A stretch of DNA of 64,000 bases from Triatoma infestans (GCA_011037195.1 JAAEAF010002736.1:1-64000); one strand, 5' to 3'. Shown: positions 10,605 through 21,633, counted from the stretch's first letter. Made by a program: numbers and translations. The notes: generated by a model from the letters alone, not told the origin.

Positions 10605-11110
10605 AAATATCGTGCAAAACTTGTCCTGTAAAAGGCCTTGTAGATGTAGCGGGGGCCATACCTCGCCTTCTCGAATTACTGCTCGAATAAGAGATGCTCT
10701 GATCTGCTCTAACATTCTGCAGTTCAAAATGATGTTCACAGCAGTTTGTAGCTATGCTGAACAAGTACACTCAGCATCAGGTATAATGTGGAAACGGTGG
10801 AGGTACGACTTCATTCGACCATGGCCACTTACTTGTACGTTAAACAGATCTTACTTCGTTTCCTTGCCAACATTGTCGGAAATAAAAGTTTTGTGGCTTC
10901 TCCTTTATTGCGGTTGAGCCACTCTTGATTCCATTCTTCCTCATACAAGCGTTTGAAGTGCCGTTTCAGGAACGTGACAGGAAGGTATTCTGTTGGCAAC
11001 GTTGACATTGCAGCTTCTTTTGCCGACTGATCGGCTTTCTCATTGCCTTGTAGCCCTCTGTGCACTCTGATCCAGACGAAGTGAATAACCCAGTCCAGAT
11101 CTTCACATAA
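10605..11110 (-). mobile_element. Non-LTR retrotransposon 3' fragment: RNase H end and C-terminal zinc region
   Basis: The minus strand reads W-I-R-V-H-R-G-L-Q-G-N-E-K-A-D, the last catalytic segment of a LINE-type RNase H (H-x-G-x-x-G-N-x-x-A-D). It is followed by a W-x-x-E-W region, then G-H-G-R-M-K-S-Y-L-H-R-F and a Cys/His cluster, with a final C-R-M-L. This order is typical of I/Jockey/R1-like LINEs that carry RNase H. It is 5'-truncated and frame-broken and is duplicated at 51,477-51,982. Confidence 0.75.
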
Positions 11111-11730
11111 TTGCCATACTTGTGTGAGTGTGTGCGTGTGTGTATGTGAACAGCATAGCTCAAATACGAAAAATCATAGAAAGTTCAAACTTGATATTCC
11201 GTTTATGTATCACCGTGGGATCCGACAGTGGGTCACTGTCAAAATTCCTCAACCGGAAGTACCACTTTAATGAATGGTTTTTTCACTTTCTTGCGATTTT
11301 CTCAAAAATGGCTTGGATGATTTTCTTTAAAATTGGTATATCAACTACACATACAAAAATCTACAACTTTTATTTAAAACGTTTCTCTGGACATATTCAT
11401 TTAAGGTGCCTTTTGGTGGAGGGGTGGCGTTAGTTTGACCTCTAAAGTGCCATTTCTGCTTACTATACAATTCTATCATCTACATAAGATTAATTAGAAT
11501 TAAATATGTTGCCGCAATTCCGAGTTTGAAGAAAATCAGAAGACCGGCAGTGCGTTTTTATGGAACTGTTTTTCAGTTTTTGTGATTTTCTCCATACAAA
11601 CACCGACGAATTTTATTAAATTTTGTAAACTAACTATAAAGTTTGTTGTCAATTACAATTTTGAAAACTGGAGCAAGAGAAAGTTGTGTGAGTGTTTCCC
11701 ACCAGATTTTTTTTGGCAAGGTCAGCGTAC
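11110..11730 (+). repeat. Interspersed repeat with internal (GT)n, first pair of sub-units
   Basis: It begins with a TGTGTGAGTGTG run. It then has the recurring blocks GAACA..ATA.CTCAAA.ACGAAAA, CAACCGGAAGT, TTTTTTCA.TTT..GCGATTTTCTC, and an ending with CTCTGGA..AT.CATTTAAGG. A related second sub-unit (11,450-11,720) follows. Relatives occur at 14,700, 15,360, 16,040 (inverted), 22,205/26,313, 28,830 and 36,320 (inverted). The class is unknown and no coding sequence was recognised. Confidence 0.7.
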
Positions 11731-11783
11731 TATCAACAGTCAGTAAATACAAGAGAGATACTTCTTCTTCTCCTTCTTATTCT

Positions 11784-12190
11784 TCACCATCTACCCGAAG
11801 GTGTAGAGGTTTGACAAAAATTTCGCCACTGATCTCTATTTAGTGACAAGCTTCTGGCGCTTGCCCAATCCCTGCCTCTGGCCGCAATTATCTTCTTCAC
11901 ACTGTTCTCCCAGGTCCATCTCCTTCTTCCTCTCGGTCTTTTACACGTAAGAACTTTTCGGGGTATCCTGCTTTCCACCATTCTGCACACGTGCCGGAAC
12001 CACCTCAATTGCCCTCTTTCCACAATTTGGATAAGGGGTTCAACTTTGAGAGCTGTTCGAATTGTGGCATTTCTTATCCTGTCTCTCTTCGACTTCCCCT
12101 GAGATATCGCATAGAGATACTTGAAAATAAAATAAAACCTGCGATTCTGAGAAACAACGTGTTTACCGAGAAAGGGGGAATAAAAGCAAT
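11784..12190 (-). mobile_element. Non-LTR retrotransposon C-terminal fragment
   Basis: An open minus-strand frame encodes K-R-D-R-I-R-N, V-E-P-L-I-Q-x-x-x-x-G-Q-L-R-W-F-R-H-V-x-R-M, then R-P-R-G-R-R-R-x-x-W and a final R-D-W-x-x-A-x-x-L-x-x-x-R-D-x-W. This is the very common C-terminal tail of arthropod endonuclease/reverse-transcriptase LINE proteins. Here it is 5'-truncated. The copy at 52,671-53,075 has 12 extra bp inside. Confidence 0.8.
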
Positions 12191-12591
12191 ATAGGCTTAG
12201 GTCCCAAGGGCACCCGGTTTCAATAATAATAGTGCTCAAACGACACTTGAAATGATTGTATTATATTGGGAAGTTTTGCCAGATTACTAGACGTGTGTGG
12301 TATTCTCAAGAGTAATTACTTCATTATGTGATGTGCCGTCAAGACTCACAGCAGCGAATAAATGTAAACAAATGTTCTAAAAGTGTCTGATACATGAAGA
12401 CAAAGAATATTTACAGTAGGCATAAAAAATAAATAAAAAATGTATTAGAGGTTTATATTTAGAAATACGTAAATTGTGAGATTGATTTAGTATATTATTG
12501 GATAACGTTCAAACTCTAACCATATGTTTATTTATTTATTGAATTACCCAGTTATTTGAATGATAGAATCAAGAAATATTATTTTATGTAC

Positions 12592-12744
12592 CTCAAAGTA
12601 GGAAGTGTATTTTAATTCATAAAATACCGGAATGTAAAAGAAATAGACCATTCCAACCATTTGTCCAGGTGTGCAAATAACATTTCAAGTCCATAATAGT
12701 AGGATTCTCTGGACATACCAACAATCCCAATGCTTGAAACTGAG
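12592..12744 (-). pseudogene. SLC5 exon 2b, gene A, frameshifted duplicate
   Basis: Paralogous to exon 2a with the same acceptor and donor context, but 153 bp instead of 160. One base is lost within the helix (after L-L-F-A-H) and six more follow, so the reading frame breaks. The same lesion is in unit B (53,477-53,629), so it predates the large duplication. Confidence 0.82.
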
Positions 12745-12899
12745 CTGGAATTAATCATAAACATTCCATTAGTATATATTAATTTAAATATTACTACCAC
12801 ATTACAAGACGGGAGAAGCTCGCGATTTACAGCGAGAGTGTCATCAGTAATTTGGAGGACGGCAACATACTGGTTCAAGGAAAAGGAACATTTAACAAA

Positions 12900-13680
12900 G
12901 AAAAGGAACATTTATAATTTTTTTTTTTTTGATTTGCCATAGCTATGATCTATTGTAATTTGAAATCGATCTTTGGATGAATCTCTACATTGGGGCCATC
13001 TTTGGGGAATTTTGTCGAATGTGAAGATTGACAGAAGAATCTTAAATTATTTAGCTGGAAACACTTTTTTTTCTTACTGCCGTTCTCCACTTCCTGCAGA
13101 AATTATGGGACAAGCCGGGACTTGGTGTGTGACGAGGAACCTCGCCTATTCTTCCCTAAATTTCTCGCTCAGTCTCTTCTAGGAGCCTATAAATTTCGTA
13201 CCATGAGGTTATTCAATGTATTCCTGTGGAGCGCCTTCAACACTTTATGGTATCACAATGTTCTTACAAGAGATAGACAGACAAATGCGAGGGAGACTTA
13301 TCAGAACTCTTTTTTTTTTTTTGAGATAAAAAGTCTTTTGATCTTCGACTTGGGTTAGGAGTTAGTTAAGATATTTCCTTATGTTCTTTCTTTTCCATAA
13401 TCCATTTTATTCCATCATGGATCAACAGGCATAACGGGCTCTGATACCTTCATGACTGTGCCAAGTTATTTATCTCTTGTACTGCTTTTGATGCAATTGG
13501 AAACATGGCTCATAAGATTATGTACCGTCTGTTAACTATTGGGGCGGTATGAGGGTATTGAGGCATTTCATGTTATTTATGGAAGAGCGAAGTCCAAGTT
13601 CTTCTCCAACAGAACCCCTAAAATCGATTTTCCGAGACAATATTACACACTACACACCACACGCACATATATAATATAAT
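12900..13680. other. No gene recognised
   Basis: Intronic sequence between exons 1b and 2b, with poly-T tracts near 12,919 and 13,311. The first ~100 bp are homologous to the sequence after the LINE in the 1a-2a intron (9,118-9,260), supporting duplication of a whole exon 1-intron-exon 2 block. Confidence 0.6.
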
Positions 13681-13720
13681 AGTGCATCATATATGACAAT
13701 TTCAAAACACAAAGAATTAC

Positions 13721-13899
13721 CTCGCCATATTGGATAGAATTATGGGTATCGCAGGTAGATTTCTGCCAGCAAATAAATATTCATCAACTGTATTAGATTT
13801 ATTCTTCATCCCGTGGTAAAGTCCAACAGTTGTAGAAAATATTAACATGAGTACAAATATTGCATAGTCTATCCAGGACATCTGGTCGGACTCCTCCAT
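13721..13899 (-). CDS. SLC5 exon 1b, gene A
   Basis: It starts M-E-E-S-D-Q-M-S-W-I-D-Y and encodes the first membrane helix, then D-E-Y-L-F-A-G-R-N-L-P-A-I-P-I-I-L-S-N-M-A. It ends at GAG|GTAATT in phase 2. It is intact, in contrast to its partner exon 2b. ATG was chosen because it lies 12 codons before the helix, as in relatives. Confidence 0.82.
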
Positions 13900-14239
13900 C
13901 TTAAAAATAACGACCAAAAATTATAAAATATAATGTACAAGTTTTTCCTCAAATAACAATGAAATTGGAAAAGTTAACAAGTAACTTGATTAAGAGGAAA
14001 TGAACCGTTATAACCACTTCATGCCGTAAATTCTTGGAATTGCTTCAATCTCCATCTGTATTGAGCGGTATCCGATCGGAAGCTCGAGTGAAAAAGACGC
14101 ATACAATTTTTCTAACTGCAATTCTCACATTTCTAATTGTCATATTTACTGCAGTTCTTATTAAACGTTTAGAAAATCGTCCTAAATATGATAATATATA
14201 ATGTAATCTTACATTATTACAGAAAATAGCGAGTTTTGA

Positions 14240-14680
14240 ATGGATGATTAAGATTGAATCACGGTGAACGGCCCGATCCCAGGCACTGCAGGCAGTTAGA
14301 GGCTTATCTTGCCTGCCCCTATAGATCTAGTATGACAAACCTCCCCTCCGGGGCTTTCCCAGCTAGCTCTCTTTGCCTGATATCTCTTTTGGTCTGAGTG
14401 TGTCTCATAGCATAATTTGGCGTTTGCAACACAATCGAACAACAAATGTGAGACCGGTTCCTCCATCTCCTGATCCGGTTTACAAAAGTTACCTAACTAA
14501 TTATCCCCACCTTGTGTAGTAATTTTTTTGAACCTTTCTTGCTATACAGTTTTCAAAACATTGTCTTGTGTGTTTGGTTCCTGGACTTAGTTTCCAGATT
14601 CTGTCATGTCTCTCCAGAGCCAGTCTCTCAGAGATGCATATAGATCCCTTTGGTAATGAGAACTATTTCCTTTACCTGCC
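14240..14680 (-). mobile_element. Decayed LINE C-terminal region
   Basis: The minus strand carries C-K-P-D-Q-E-M-E-E-P-V-S-H-L-L-F-D-C, which fits the Cys/His motif after RNase H in LINE ORF2 (C-x2-C...E-x-x-x-H-L-L-x-x-C). Upstream traces are degenerate. It is duplicated at 55,127-55,567. Confidence 0.55.
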
Positions 14681-14699
14681 TATACTATCTGCACCATAG

Positions 14700-15000
14700 T
14701 ACCAATTTCTATTTTATTGAGTTGATTCTAGGGTAACTGCAACGTTCGTTAAGGTTTCTTTTAAAGTGTCATTTTTGAATACATTGAGTGGTTCTGCCAT
14801 CTATATTTAATATTAAAGTGTATTAATAAAATTTTAGAATTCCAAATTTGAAAAAAATCTGTTTTTAAAGCAGCGATAGCGTGCACTCAGAGTTATTTTA
14901 CAATTTTCTCGAAAACCATTATTTTTAAAACTTGGAATGTCAATTGTACAGTTCTATTTAATATAGTTTTGCGGAATTTCTTTTTCTAGAAACTAATAAT
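14700..15000 (+). repeat. (GT)n-family repeat, diverged sub-unit without GT run
   Basis: Shares the blocks TTTAAAGTG.CATTT, ATTCTGCCATCTA..TTA, AATTCC.A.TTTGAA and ATTTTCTCGAAAAC with 11,450-11,720 and 28,990-29,240. Confidence 0.5.
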
Positions 15001-15359
15001 AATATTTGCTCAGACCACTAACACCAACGTTCATAAAAATTCTAAAGAGCCAACGTTCTAAAACATACTAACATTGTTAAAATATCTTGTTGTGTTTTAT
15101 TAATGTAGATGGTTTGAATATTCTGCTAGACTAAACTATACTGAACTTTAATTATTGAAGCAATAGGTATTTTAATTGATATATAGTGCAATATATGATA
15201 AAATTGTTGATAAAATTCTTTAGCTAAAAGGGAAGAACGATAAAATACGCCATTAATATTTCAATATCACTCCAAATTGATATAAATTAAATATATTTAC
15301 TCCGATATATTGCAATGTTAAATTTTCAAAAAAAAATTTTACTTTCTCATACTAATAAT

Positions 15360-15730
15360 AAGAGCCTGTTGGGATCGTGCCAGGTTTCCGAAATTGAGGT
15401 ATCACCGGCAAAAAAAGTGGTTTTGAGAAAATGTCTGTATGTGTGTGTGTGTGTGTGTGTGTTGAACAGAATATCTCCAAGACGAAGAGTCGCAGGAAGC
15501 TCAAACATGGAATTCCGTTTAGACACTGCGCACTGCCTCAGCATCAGACCTGACGATTTCGATCAAAATCCAGCGGAAGTGCGACTTTATTGAATGTTTT
15601 TTTCAGTTTTATCCGATTTTCTCGAAAACGGCTCCAACGATTTCCTTTCAACTAAGAATGTGAACCACACATATAGAGCTAGCTATAACTATTATTTGAA
15701 ATATTTCTCTGGTAAAGACATTTAAGAAGG
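15360..15730 (+). repeat. (GT)n-family repeat, unit A copy with divergent patch
   Basis: Carries AGGTTTCCGAAATTGAG, a long TGTG run at 15,437-15,461, GAACAGAATATCTCC, CGGAAGTGCGACTTTA and TTTTCTCGAAAACGGCTCC. Against the matching unit B copy (56,260-56,635), the stretch 15,385-15,600 differs by many substitutions and indels, while both flanks are nearly identical. Confidence 0.75.
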
Positions 15731-16039
15731 ACCTTTGGGGAAGAATCCTCTCTTGGGCTGTTATCCCCTTTCCCTCAGAATTCTGTTCTAACTCTGATAT
15801 AAAGGACAACATAAACCTTTCCCTTCCACCTAAACCATTTAGTTGTTCTGATGTGAAATATGTTACCAACAAGCCATCCTCCCATAAAGCTCCTGACTTA
15901 ATAACTTCTAATACACTGAGTTGAAGTAGTACTTCAGTTGAAGTAGTACTTGACGTTCCTCTCTGTCCTCACCCTCACACGGAAAATCAATTGTCCCCGA
16001 AAAATGTCTCCATTAAGAGTGATAATTATTCATAGGTTT

Positions 16040-16260
16040 AGACTGTATACGAAGGTTTATGGAAAATCATTACACCCGTTTTCGAGAAGATCGCGAAAAA
16101 CTGGGAAAACCGTTGAACAATGTTCGCACTTCCGGTTGATAGATTTCGCCCGAAACTTTCGTGTCAGACGCTGTAGTAGAACCTAAATGGAATAGTAAGT
16201 TTGAGCTTCTTGCGATTTTTTGATTTTGAGATATTTTGTTCACACACACGCACACAGATA
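16040..16260 (-). repeat. (GT)n-family repeat, inverted copy
   Basis: The reverse complement shows the CA/GT run (16,242-16,257), GAACAAAATATCTCAAAATC, CAACCGGAAGTGCGAACATT and TTTTTCGCGATCTTCTCGAAAACGGG. Together with 15,360-15,730 it forms a tail-to-tail pair. Confidence 0.7.
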
Positions 16261-18570
16261 CGGATCATTGGCTACAAACTATTTCATCGTACTCAGGGGA
16301 CCTCAATACATGTATTTCCGGAGTAAACAATCTTCCGAAATACTGTTTAAATAATGACTGATAAGTTCTATAATTTCGTTTTTAAGTCTATCATTTGTTA
16401 TGCGGCACAAATCTGGGGATCAAGAATCTGTATAAAAATGTTGAGATACCATTTCAATTTTTTAGAAAGAAATGTATCAACATACCCCAAAATTCACCCG
16501 ATTTCATACTATAATTGGGCCAATTAAATTGATGCCATTTCTACATGCTCAGACTGCATTATATTACAGACTGCATATTAATAAATATTCCACTCCTTTA
16601 TTGTTCATCATTTCCGCACATTTTCACCAAATTAATTACTAAAAACAAATTGTTTTGGTATAATGACCAGGGGTCAATTAAATTAATGATTTAATAAACT
16701 GTAAATTTAAAGTTAGTGGATATTTTGTAAACAAAATTCGTAAAAAATTTGTTTTAATTACCGACCTAAATCACAGGCTACTACCAAACACGTATTGTAT
16801 AAACAACTGTTACATTACCAGAATTATATTTACAGCATTATGGATGCAGGGACATTTAGTTGGATTTTTAAAAATGTAGAGGGGAACTGCCTCATTTAAA
16901 TAAATACTGCCTATACTTAAATACTTGCCTTATACTTGAAGAATCCCGAATGATTAATTTCAACAAAGCAGAACTTAACCCGGAAGAATTCTGTATTATT
17001 TAAACGGAAATGATAACCTTTTTTTTTCCTTGACTCCATGACTACGGCTTCTCAACCATTCTGCGTCGCGCGGCCCAGTATAAACAAATAAATTGGCCTA
17101 GTTTAGACAATTTTGCAAACTGGCTTGGAGAGGGTTAATTTTGAAGTTTGATTATGAATTTTATTTTACCTTAATATACGATATCTCTCTCTGTGTTAAT
17201 ATTTACTGCTAGTTCATGGTCATTCTCTTTTATTTTGGATTTAGTAATATAATGAGATGTTAGACATGTTTGTGTGTTTAAAATATGTACTTAGGCAGCT
17301 CAGTTTATATACTTATTTATTTATTTTAAAGTCCACTAATAAAATAATATCTTAATTTCCCTTCAATATCTTTAAGTTAATTAATAATATATTTATATAC
17401 TATTGTATATTATTCTACTTATACTTATTTGCTTTTTGCAGTCTTTTCCAGTAGTAAACTTATTAATCTAGTTAGCAAATAATAAACGACACCTCAGACG
17501 GTCGTTGACAAATGAGTATGTCTATAACATGTACTTCTTTTGGTTATATAATGTATAATATTTTGTGAACAAATACATTTATTATTATTAACAAGTGATA
17601 AGTTATCGTAAGCTATTATCGTACTACAGGTGCCATTAAGTAGAACATTTCTTAATTATTACTGTAATTTAGTTTACACAGACCATCACTGTGTACACAG
17701 TGTATACAGTCACACTATCAATAGTAAATAACTCAGCTAAAAGATATTTTATAACAATGTTAGTAGATTGTAGACGGTGGCTCTTCATTTCCTGTTCTTT
17801 AATGCAATCGTTCTCCAAATATTTCTATTTAATGTATTAACTTATTTCATCTAATGGAGACTCACATTATGAATACAATCAAAATTCTAAACAATTCTGC
17901 CAATAAGTTGTTGAAAAGTTTTAGCTGAGAAGAATTCTATCCAAAATAGAGAACATCTATATGTCCGTATCGATTTTGAAGGAATTTTATCACCTAGAAT
18001 TGTGATAATTACAATTATAGGAAGTTATGTGATGTTTTTTTCTTTTTATAACAAAAGTTTTGATAGAGGATGCCGCCCAAGTACCCCAGTGCAGACTGAA
18101 GCAGTTCAATATATTTGTAAATAGTGGATAATTATAAATCTCTCAAACATTAAAAGAAAGTAGAGTGTCGCCAACTTTCGATTGAACACATTTTAATGAT
18201 GGGATGGATTTGCTAAACTACTTTAATAATTTCCAAAAATCTGGTAGAATTTCTAAAATTAAAGGCTTCCACACTTGAATCTAAATAAATACTACAAATA
18301 ACCTTATCTACTTGGGAGCACCACCCCCTTAAGCTCGGAAAGTTTAGAAAAGTGGCCGAGCATTTAGTGAATAGATGTTTTCCTGGTTTTTCTTCACATT
18401 TTAAAATTTGTAAAACAAATTATTGTGATAGCAAAATGCACTTGTTTTATTCATTCATTGCCAATAGGTTACTTGATGCATTACGAAACTTGGGACTTAG
18501 GGAAAATTTGTGAAAAATCTTTTACACCAACCCAGAAATAATCCAGGGGTTGTTCTGTGAGGATGTAAGC
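16260..18570. other. No gene recognised
   Basis: AT-rich intergenic sequence between SLC5 genes A and B. No coding, RNA or TE signature was recognised. Bases 17,576-17,714 are absent from unit B. A GATA microsatellite at about 18,660-18,672 has one more repeat in unit B. Confidence 0.6.
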
Positions 18571-18579
18571 CTAATTAAT

Positions 18580-20440
18580 TGCAATTAAAATCAAATATAT
18601 TTAATAGAATTCTTACATACGGGCAAAGAATTTTCGGTTCCCCCGATGACAGCTTAGTGATAGATAGATAGATAATATTCTGTGTTACATTGTTGTACAG
18701 ATAAAACTGACACTTAAATTTAATAGAACATATATTTAGCACTAAACAAGTTAACATTAAAAATGTTTATAATAACAGTACAGAGTCCATGCATAATAAC
18801 GGCACCAATACAGACATGTCGGGTAGAACCTCTATCGATAATGTACATCTCAATTGCCATTGAATATATAAAAGTCCCGCCCTCCCCTCGTGAAAGAAGA
18901 TGAATATCCAATGATTTTTTACAAATTCAAACGTGGCGATGGCTTCCGATGTCTGAAGACGGCGTAATACAGGTTCCTTGAATAACTCTGAATATTAGAT
19001 GATCTCTCATTTGGCTGCTCAAGTGGCCTCCATTAAGAAGGGAGTTGGTTGGAGCCCAACCAGTGATTTCTCTGATGTAGGAATTGGAGGAGGTTGCATA
19101 AATCTTTGTGCCAACAGTGTCCGGAACAATGTACCTTGCTGTAAGACTTGGGAAGCAGGCTTTATTTGGTCCACGTGTCTTTTCCATTTCAGGTTGCGAT
19201 TGAACGAAGTAGTGATATGATCCTTGTTGTTCAATAACAGTTCTATATAACCACTTCCTATGACCGAAATAACCTCGTGCGAAGACTTGTTGGCCAACGG
19301 AGTATTTGTTTATGGCAATGCCTTCTTGGTCCTGGCACATTCTGGGTCCCGAGAATGTGAATCTTCTTGGTCACGAGATCCATTAGGCAGGGTTTCATCA
19401 TGTCGAGAGTTGTTCGTATTTCTCTTTGTAGGAATAATTTGGTGGGTGATTCTGCAGTTGCTAAATTAGAAGCTCTTCGGTAAATTGAACAGAAATTGTT
19501 GTAATTTCTCTTCTATATGTAGCTTCGTTTCCGCCATTGCACGAATAACCTGCTTTAGACCATAAACAAACCGCTCGGCTTGGCCATTCGATGGTGGGTG
19601 ATATTGAACGGTAGTTGTATGCTTAATAAACATTAAAGATAGAAATGTTTTAAATTCGTAATTTACAATATGCCTGCCTATATCGGTCACCACAACGATA
19701 TTATGGAACAGATATGTTTAATAAATTTATTTGTTGTCATAGAAGATTTAATAAAAAATGCTGGCCATTTTGAATGTACATTCACAACTAATAAAAAGTT
19801 ATAGTCATAAAAGAGACCTTTAAAATCCTAATGGATTCCTTCCCAATGTTTGGTTAGGTGATTTGGATGATAGGAGACTTCGGTGCATTTCTTTGATTTT
19901 CTCGGTATGGTGTACAAGTATTTGTAGTCCGTTCGAAGTGGGGCCAGTGAACAAAGGACCTCGCTAGCTGTGTCCTTACATTCCTGGAGTGTAACTCTTC
20001 TTGGACTTGAGGTTTGTAGTTCAGCGAAATATAAACGTGAATTCCCTTCATGACACAGCCGTTCATGTAAAATTTGCAGTTCTTTGTGGAACTCTGGATA
20101 AAGTTGTCTCAAGTCTGGGTCCTTCAACGTAGCCTTAGCTAGCTAAGTGGCATTAAATTGAGTCCGAGATCATGGCTGCCATTGAAATATTTCTGGTATA
20201 TCAAGAGCAAAACGTTGTGCTGAATTATTTGGTAATCGGCAGAAGGAATCGCATTATCATGTAATGTTGATTTCCTATATTTAATATCGAGTTCATAGTT
20301 CCGAAGTAATAAGGAATGATGTAATAATTTTTGCCCTTAGCCTTCTTTTTTGAAGATATATGAACTAATGGCTGATGGTCTGTATATAAGTACAGTATGC
20401 TCTGCAACAAGTAATGGAAGAATTTTTCTGTTCCCAATTT
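18580..20440 (-). mobile_element. Decayed Ty3/gypsy retrotransposon (pol 3' half)
   Basis: Minus-strand fragments in pol order. RNase H at 20,437-20,225 has E-K-F-F-H-Y-L and T-D-H-Q-P-L-V-H-I. A broken zinc-binding/integrase stretch lies at 20,127-19,828. An integrase core at 19,693-19,466 has V-T-D, Y-E-F-K-T-F-L, Y-H-P-P-S-N-G-Q-A-E-R-F-V. An integrase C-terminus at 19,340-18,927 has V-F-A-R-G-Y-F. A purine-rich tract follows at 18,878-18,891 and then a TATATA-containing stretch, possibly the 3' LTR, but no second LTR was found. Many stops; not functional. Duplicated at 59,350-61,213. Confidence 0.8.
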
Positions 20441-20764
20441 AATGTTAAGAGCCTCTTTGTCTAATTGGGACCAATTGGTTCACTTGGGGAAAGCGCAAAA
20501 CTTGCTAACACGATGGACCGTTCTACCCACTCTGGAAGTACATGCGAAAGAACACATGCTAAGTCTGCCGCAGATGCAACCACTGGTAGCAAATTGGAAC
20601 ATTAGGATTCTAACCGATCAATACCTGGTCAGAAGTAATTTCTTGTTTGAGGACACGAAGGAAGTCCAATATTTGTACATTTGAATTGTTAATGATTAAA
20701 ATCTCTTTATGAAGCAACTAATTAAAAATACTTGGATTGTATCAGAGATATTTTTAGTGATAGC

Positions 20765-20832
20765 CTGCTTGTTTTTGTGGTAATCGACCGGTTTTAGGCG
20801 TTTGCCCATCATCAGGATGTTTTTTGTCAAAC
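20765..20832 (-). ncRNA. Hammerhead-ribozyme-like remnant (Penelope-like element tail)
   Basis: The minus strand contains C-CTGATGA-TGGGCAAACGCC followed by AAAACCGGTCG. The first conserved strand of a hammerhead (CUGAUGA) is perfect and a short GGC/GCC stem follows. The second strand reads TAAAAC instead of GAAAC. Such motifs are typical of Penelope-like retroelement terminal repeats. Probably inactive. The unit B copy is at 61,538-61,605. Confidence 0.45.
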
Positions 20833-20994
20833 AGTCTGATATCATAGACTTGCACTGAGCTAATTAAGTTGATATATTCTAGTGTAAATTTTGTGGAGTG
20901 TATCAACTAAATGTGCTCTGTGCAAGAAAGCTGGCCTCCATGCAGTGTTCTCTAGCTACAGGCAATACAGCTCATCACCGGAGTTGTAGAGGCT

Positions 20995-21085
20995 CCTAGG
21001 AAGAGAAAATCTAAGGCAGCATACTGGGTTCGGATCGGGACTCCGTATTGAGTCCAGTGCGCTACCACTAAGCTAATGCCTTCTT
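20995..21085 (-). repeat. Possible tRNA-derived SINE head
   Basis: The minus strand has an A-box-like TAGCTTAGTGGTAGCGC, followed by a self-complementary GGACTC/GAGTCC block and GATCCGAACCC, a one-mismatch T-arm-like sequence. No complete cloverleaf can be drawn with confidence. A degenerate tRNA or tRNA-derived SINE is the best reading. Repeated at 61,768-61,858. Confidence 0.35.
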
Positions 21086-21295
21086 TTCCCATGGCTTAGG
21101 CCAATAAATTAGGGACGGAGTCCCTAGTTTGTGTACTGTGTTTGTCGTTGTCTGTAAATAGTAGAGTGTATGTAGTTTGAGTGTATTGTATACTGCTCTT
21201 AAAAAGTGCATGGAATACTGAGCTGTGGTAACTCTTGGGGTCACTACATCCCAAGTAATTCATGCAACAGATACCCGTTACGAGCATAAAAATAC

Positions 21296-21545
21296 TTAAC
21301 TGTTATTTTCTAAATCTGTACATGATACACATTCATAAGAATCAGGTGAGTTCCTACGAATTTGGGGTATTAACAGTTTTTCATTTAAATTTTCATTATG
21401 TTTAGAACAAAGTGTGATCAAAGTACCAACACTGAAACTGACAATTACTCCAATCGGTATAAATAAATTAAAAGATATTCTGTACAGATAGGGAACATCC
21501 GAATCAAATATCACAGGCGTGCTGTAGGGAGAGCCTCTGGTCATA
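21296..21545 (-). CDS. SLC5 exon 11 (C-terminus and stop), gene B
   Basis: TTTCAG acceptor, phase 2 in. It encodes N-M-T-R-G-S-P-Y-S (a possible extracellular N-glycosylation site formed across the junction), a last membrane helix rich in F/I/V, a polar cytosolic tail and stop TAA at 21,296-21,298. Confidence 0.83.
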
Positions 21546-21633
21546 CTGAAATAAACAGAAATTGTCAGTGTAGTTATCAAGATACAGTACCACTGTTATA
21601 GCAGTACAATATTGAGACAAAACTGTAAATTAC

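Larger units (their letters stand above)
5429..13899 (-). other. SLC5-family Na+/solute symporter gene A, 5' half (exons 1-6)
   Basis: Minus-strand exons with GT/AG borders and matching phases: 1b 13,721-13,899; 2b 12,592-12,744; 1a 9,398-9,574; 2a 7,210-7,369; 3 6,358-6,423; 4 5,808-5,859; 5 5,661-5,728; 6 5,429-5,583. The conceptual protein starts with a W-I-D-Y/F-V-L-M first membrane helix, has Y-L-E-K-R-F-N in the third segment and G-G-L-R-G-V-V-W-S-D-F-Q in the sixth. These are standard landmarks of sodium-coupled monocarboxylate/multivitamin transporters (SLC5A5/6/8/12 group). The rest of the gene lies left of the window. In this unit exon 1a carries a net 5-bp loss that shifts the frame after residue 5, and exon 2b is shifted too. 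No combination of the visible first exons gives an intact start unless 1b joins 2a. Confidence 0.85.

Noticed and set aside
10612..10917. Plus-strand open frame of 101 codons
   Set aside because: Antisense shadow of the LINE C-terminal region on the minus strand.
15315..15593. Plus-strand open frame spanning a (GT)n run with a Cys-Val repeat
   Set aside because: Produced by the microsatellite of a non-coding interspersed repeat; not conserved in unit B.
20995..21085. Functional tRNA gene
   Set aside because: A-box-like sequence is present, but the T-arm is imperfect and no full cloverleaf or acceptor pairing forms; kept only as a possible SINE head.
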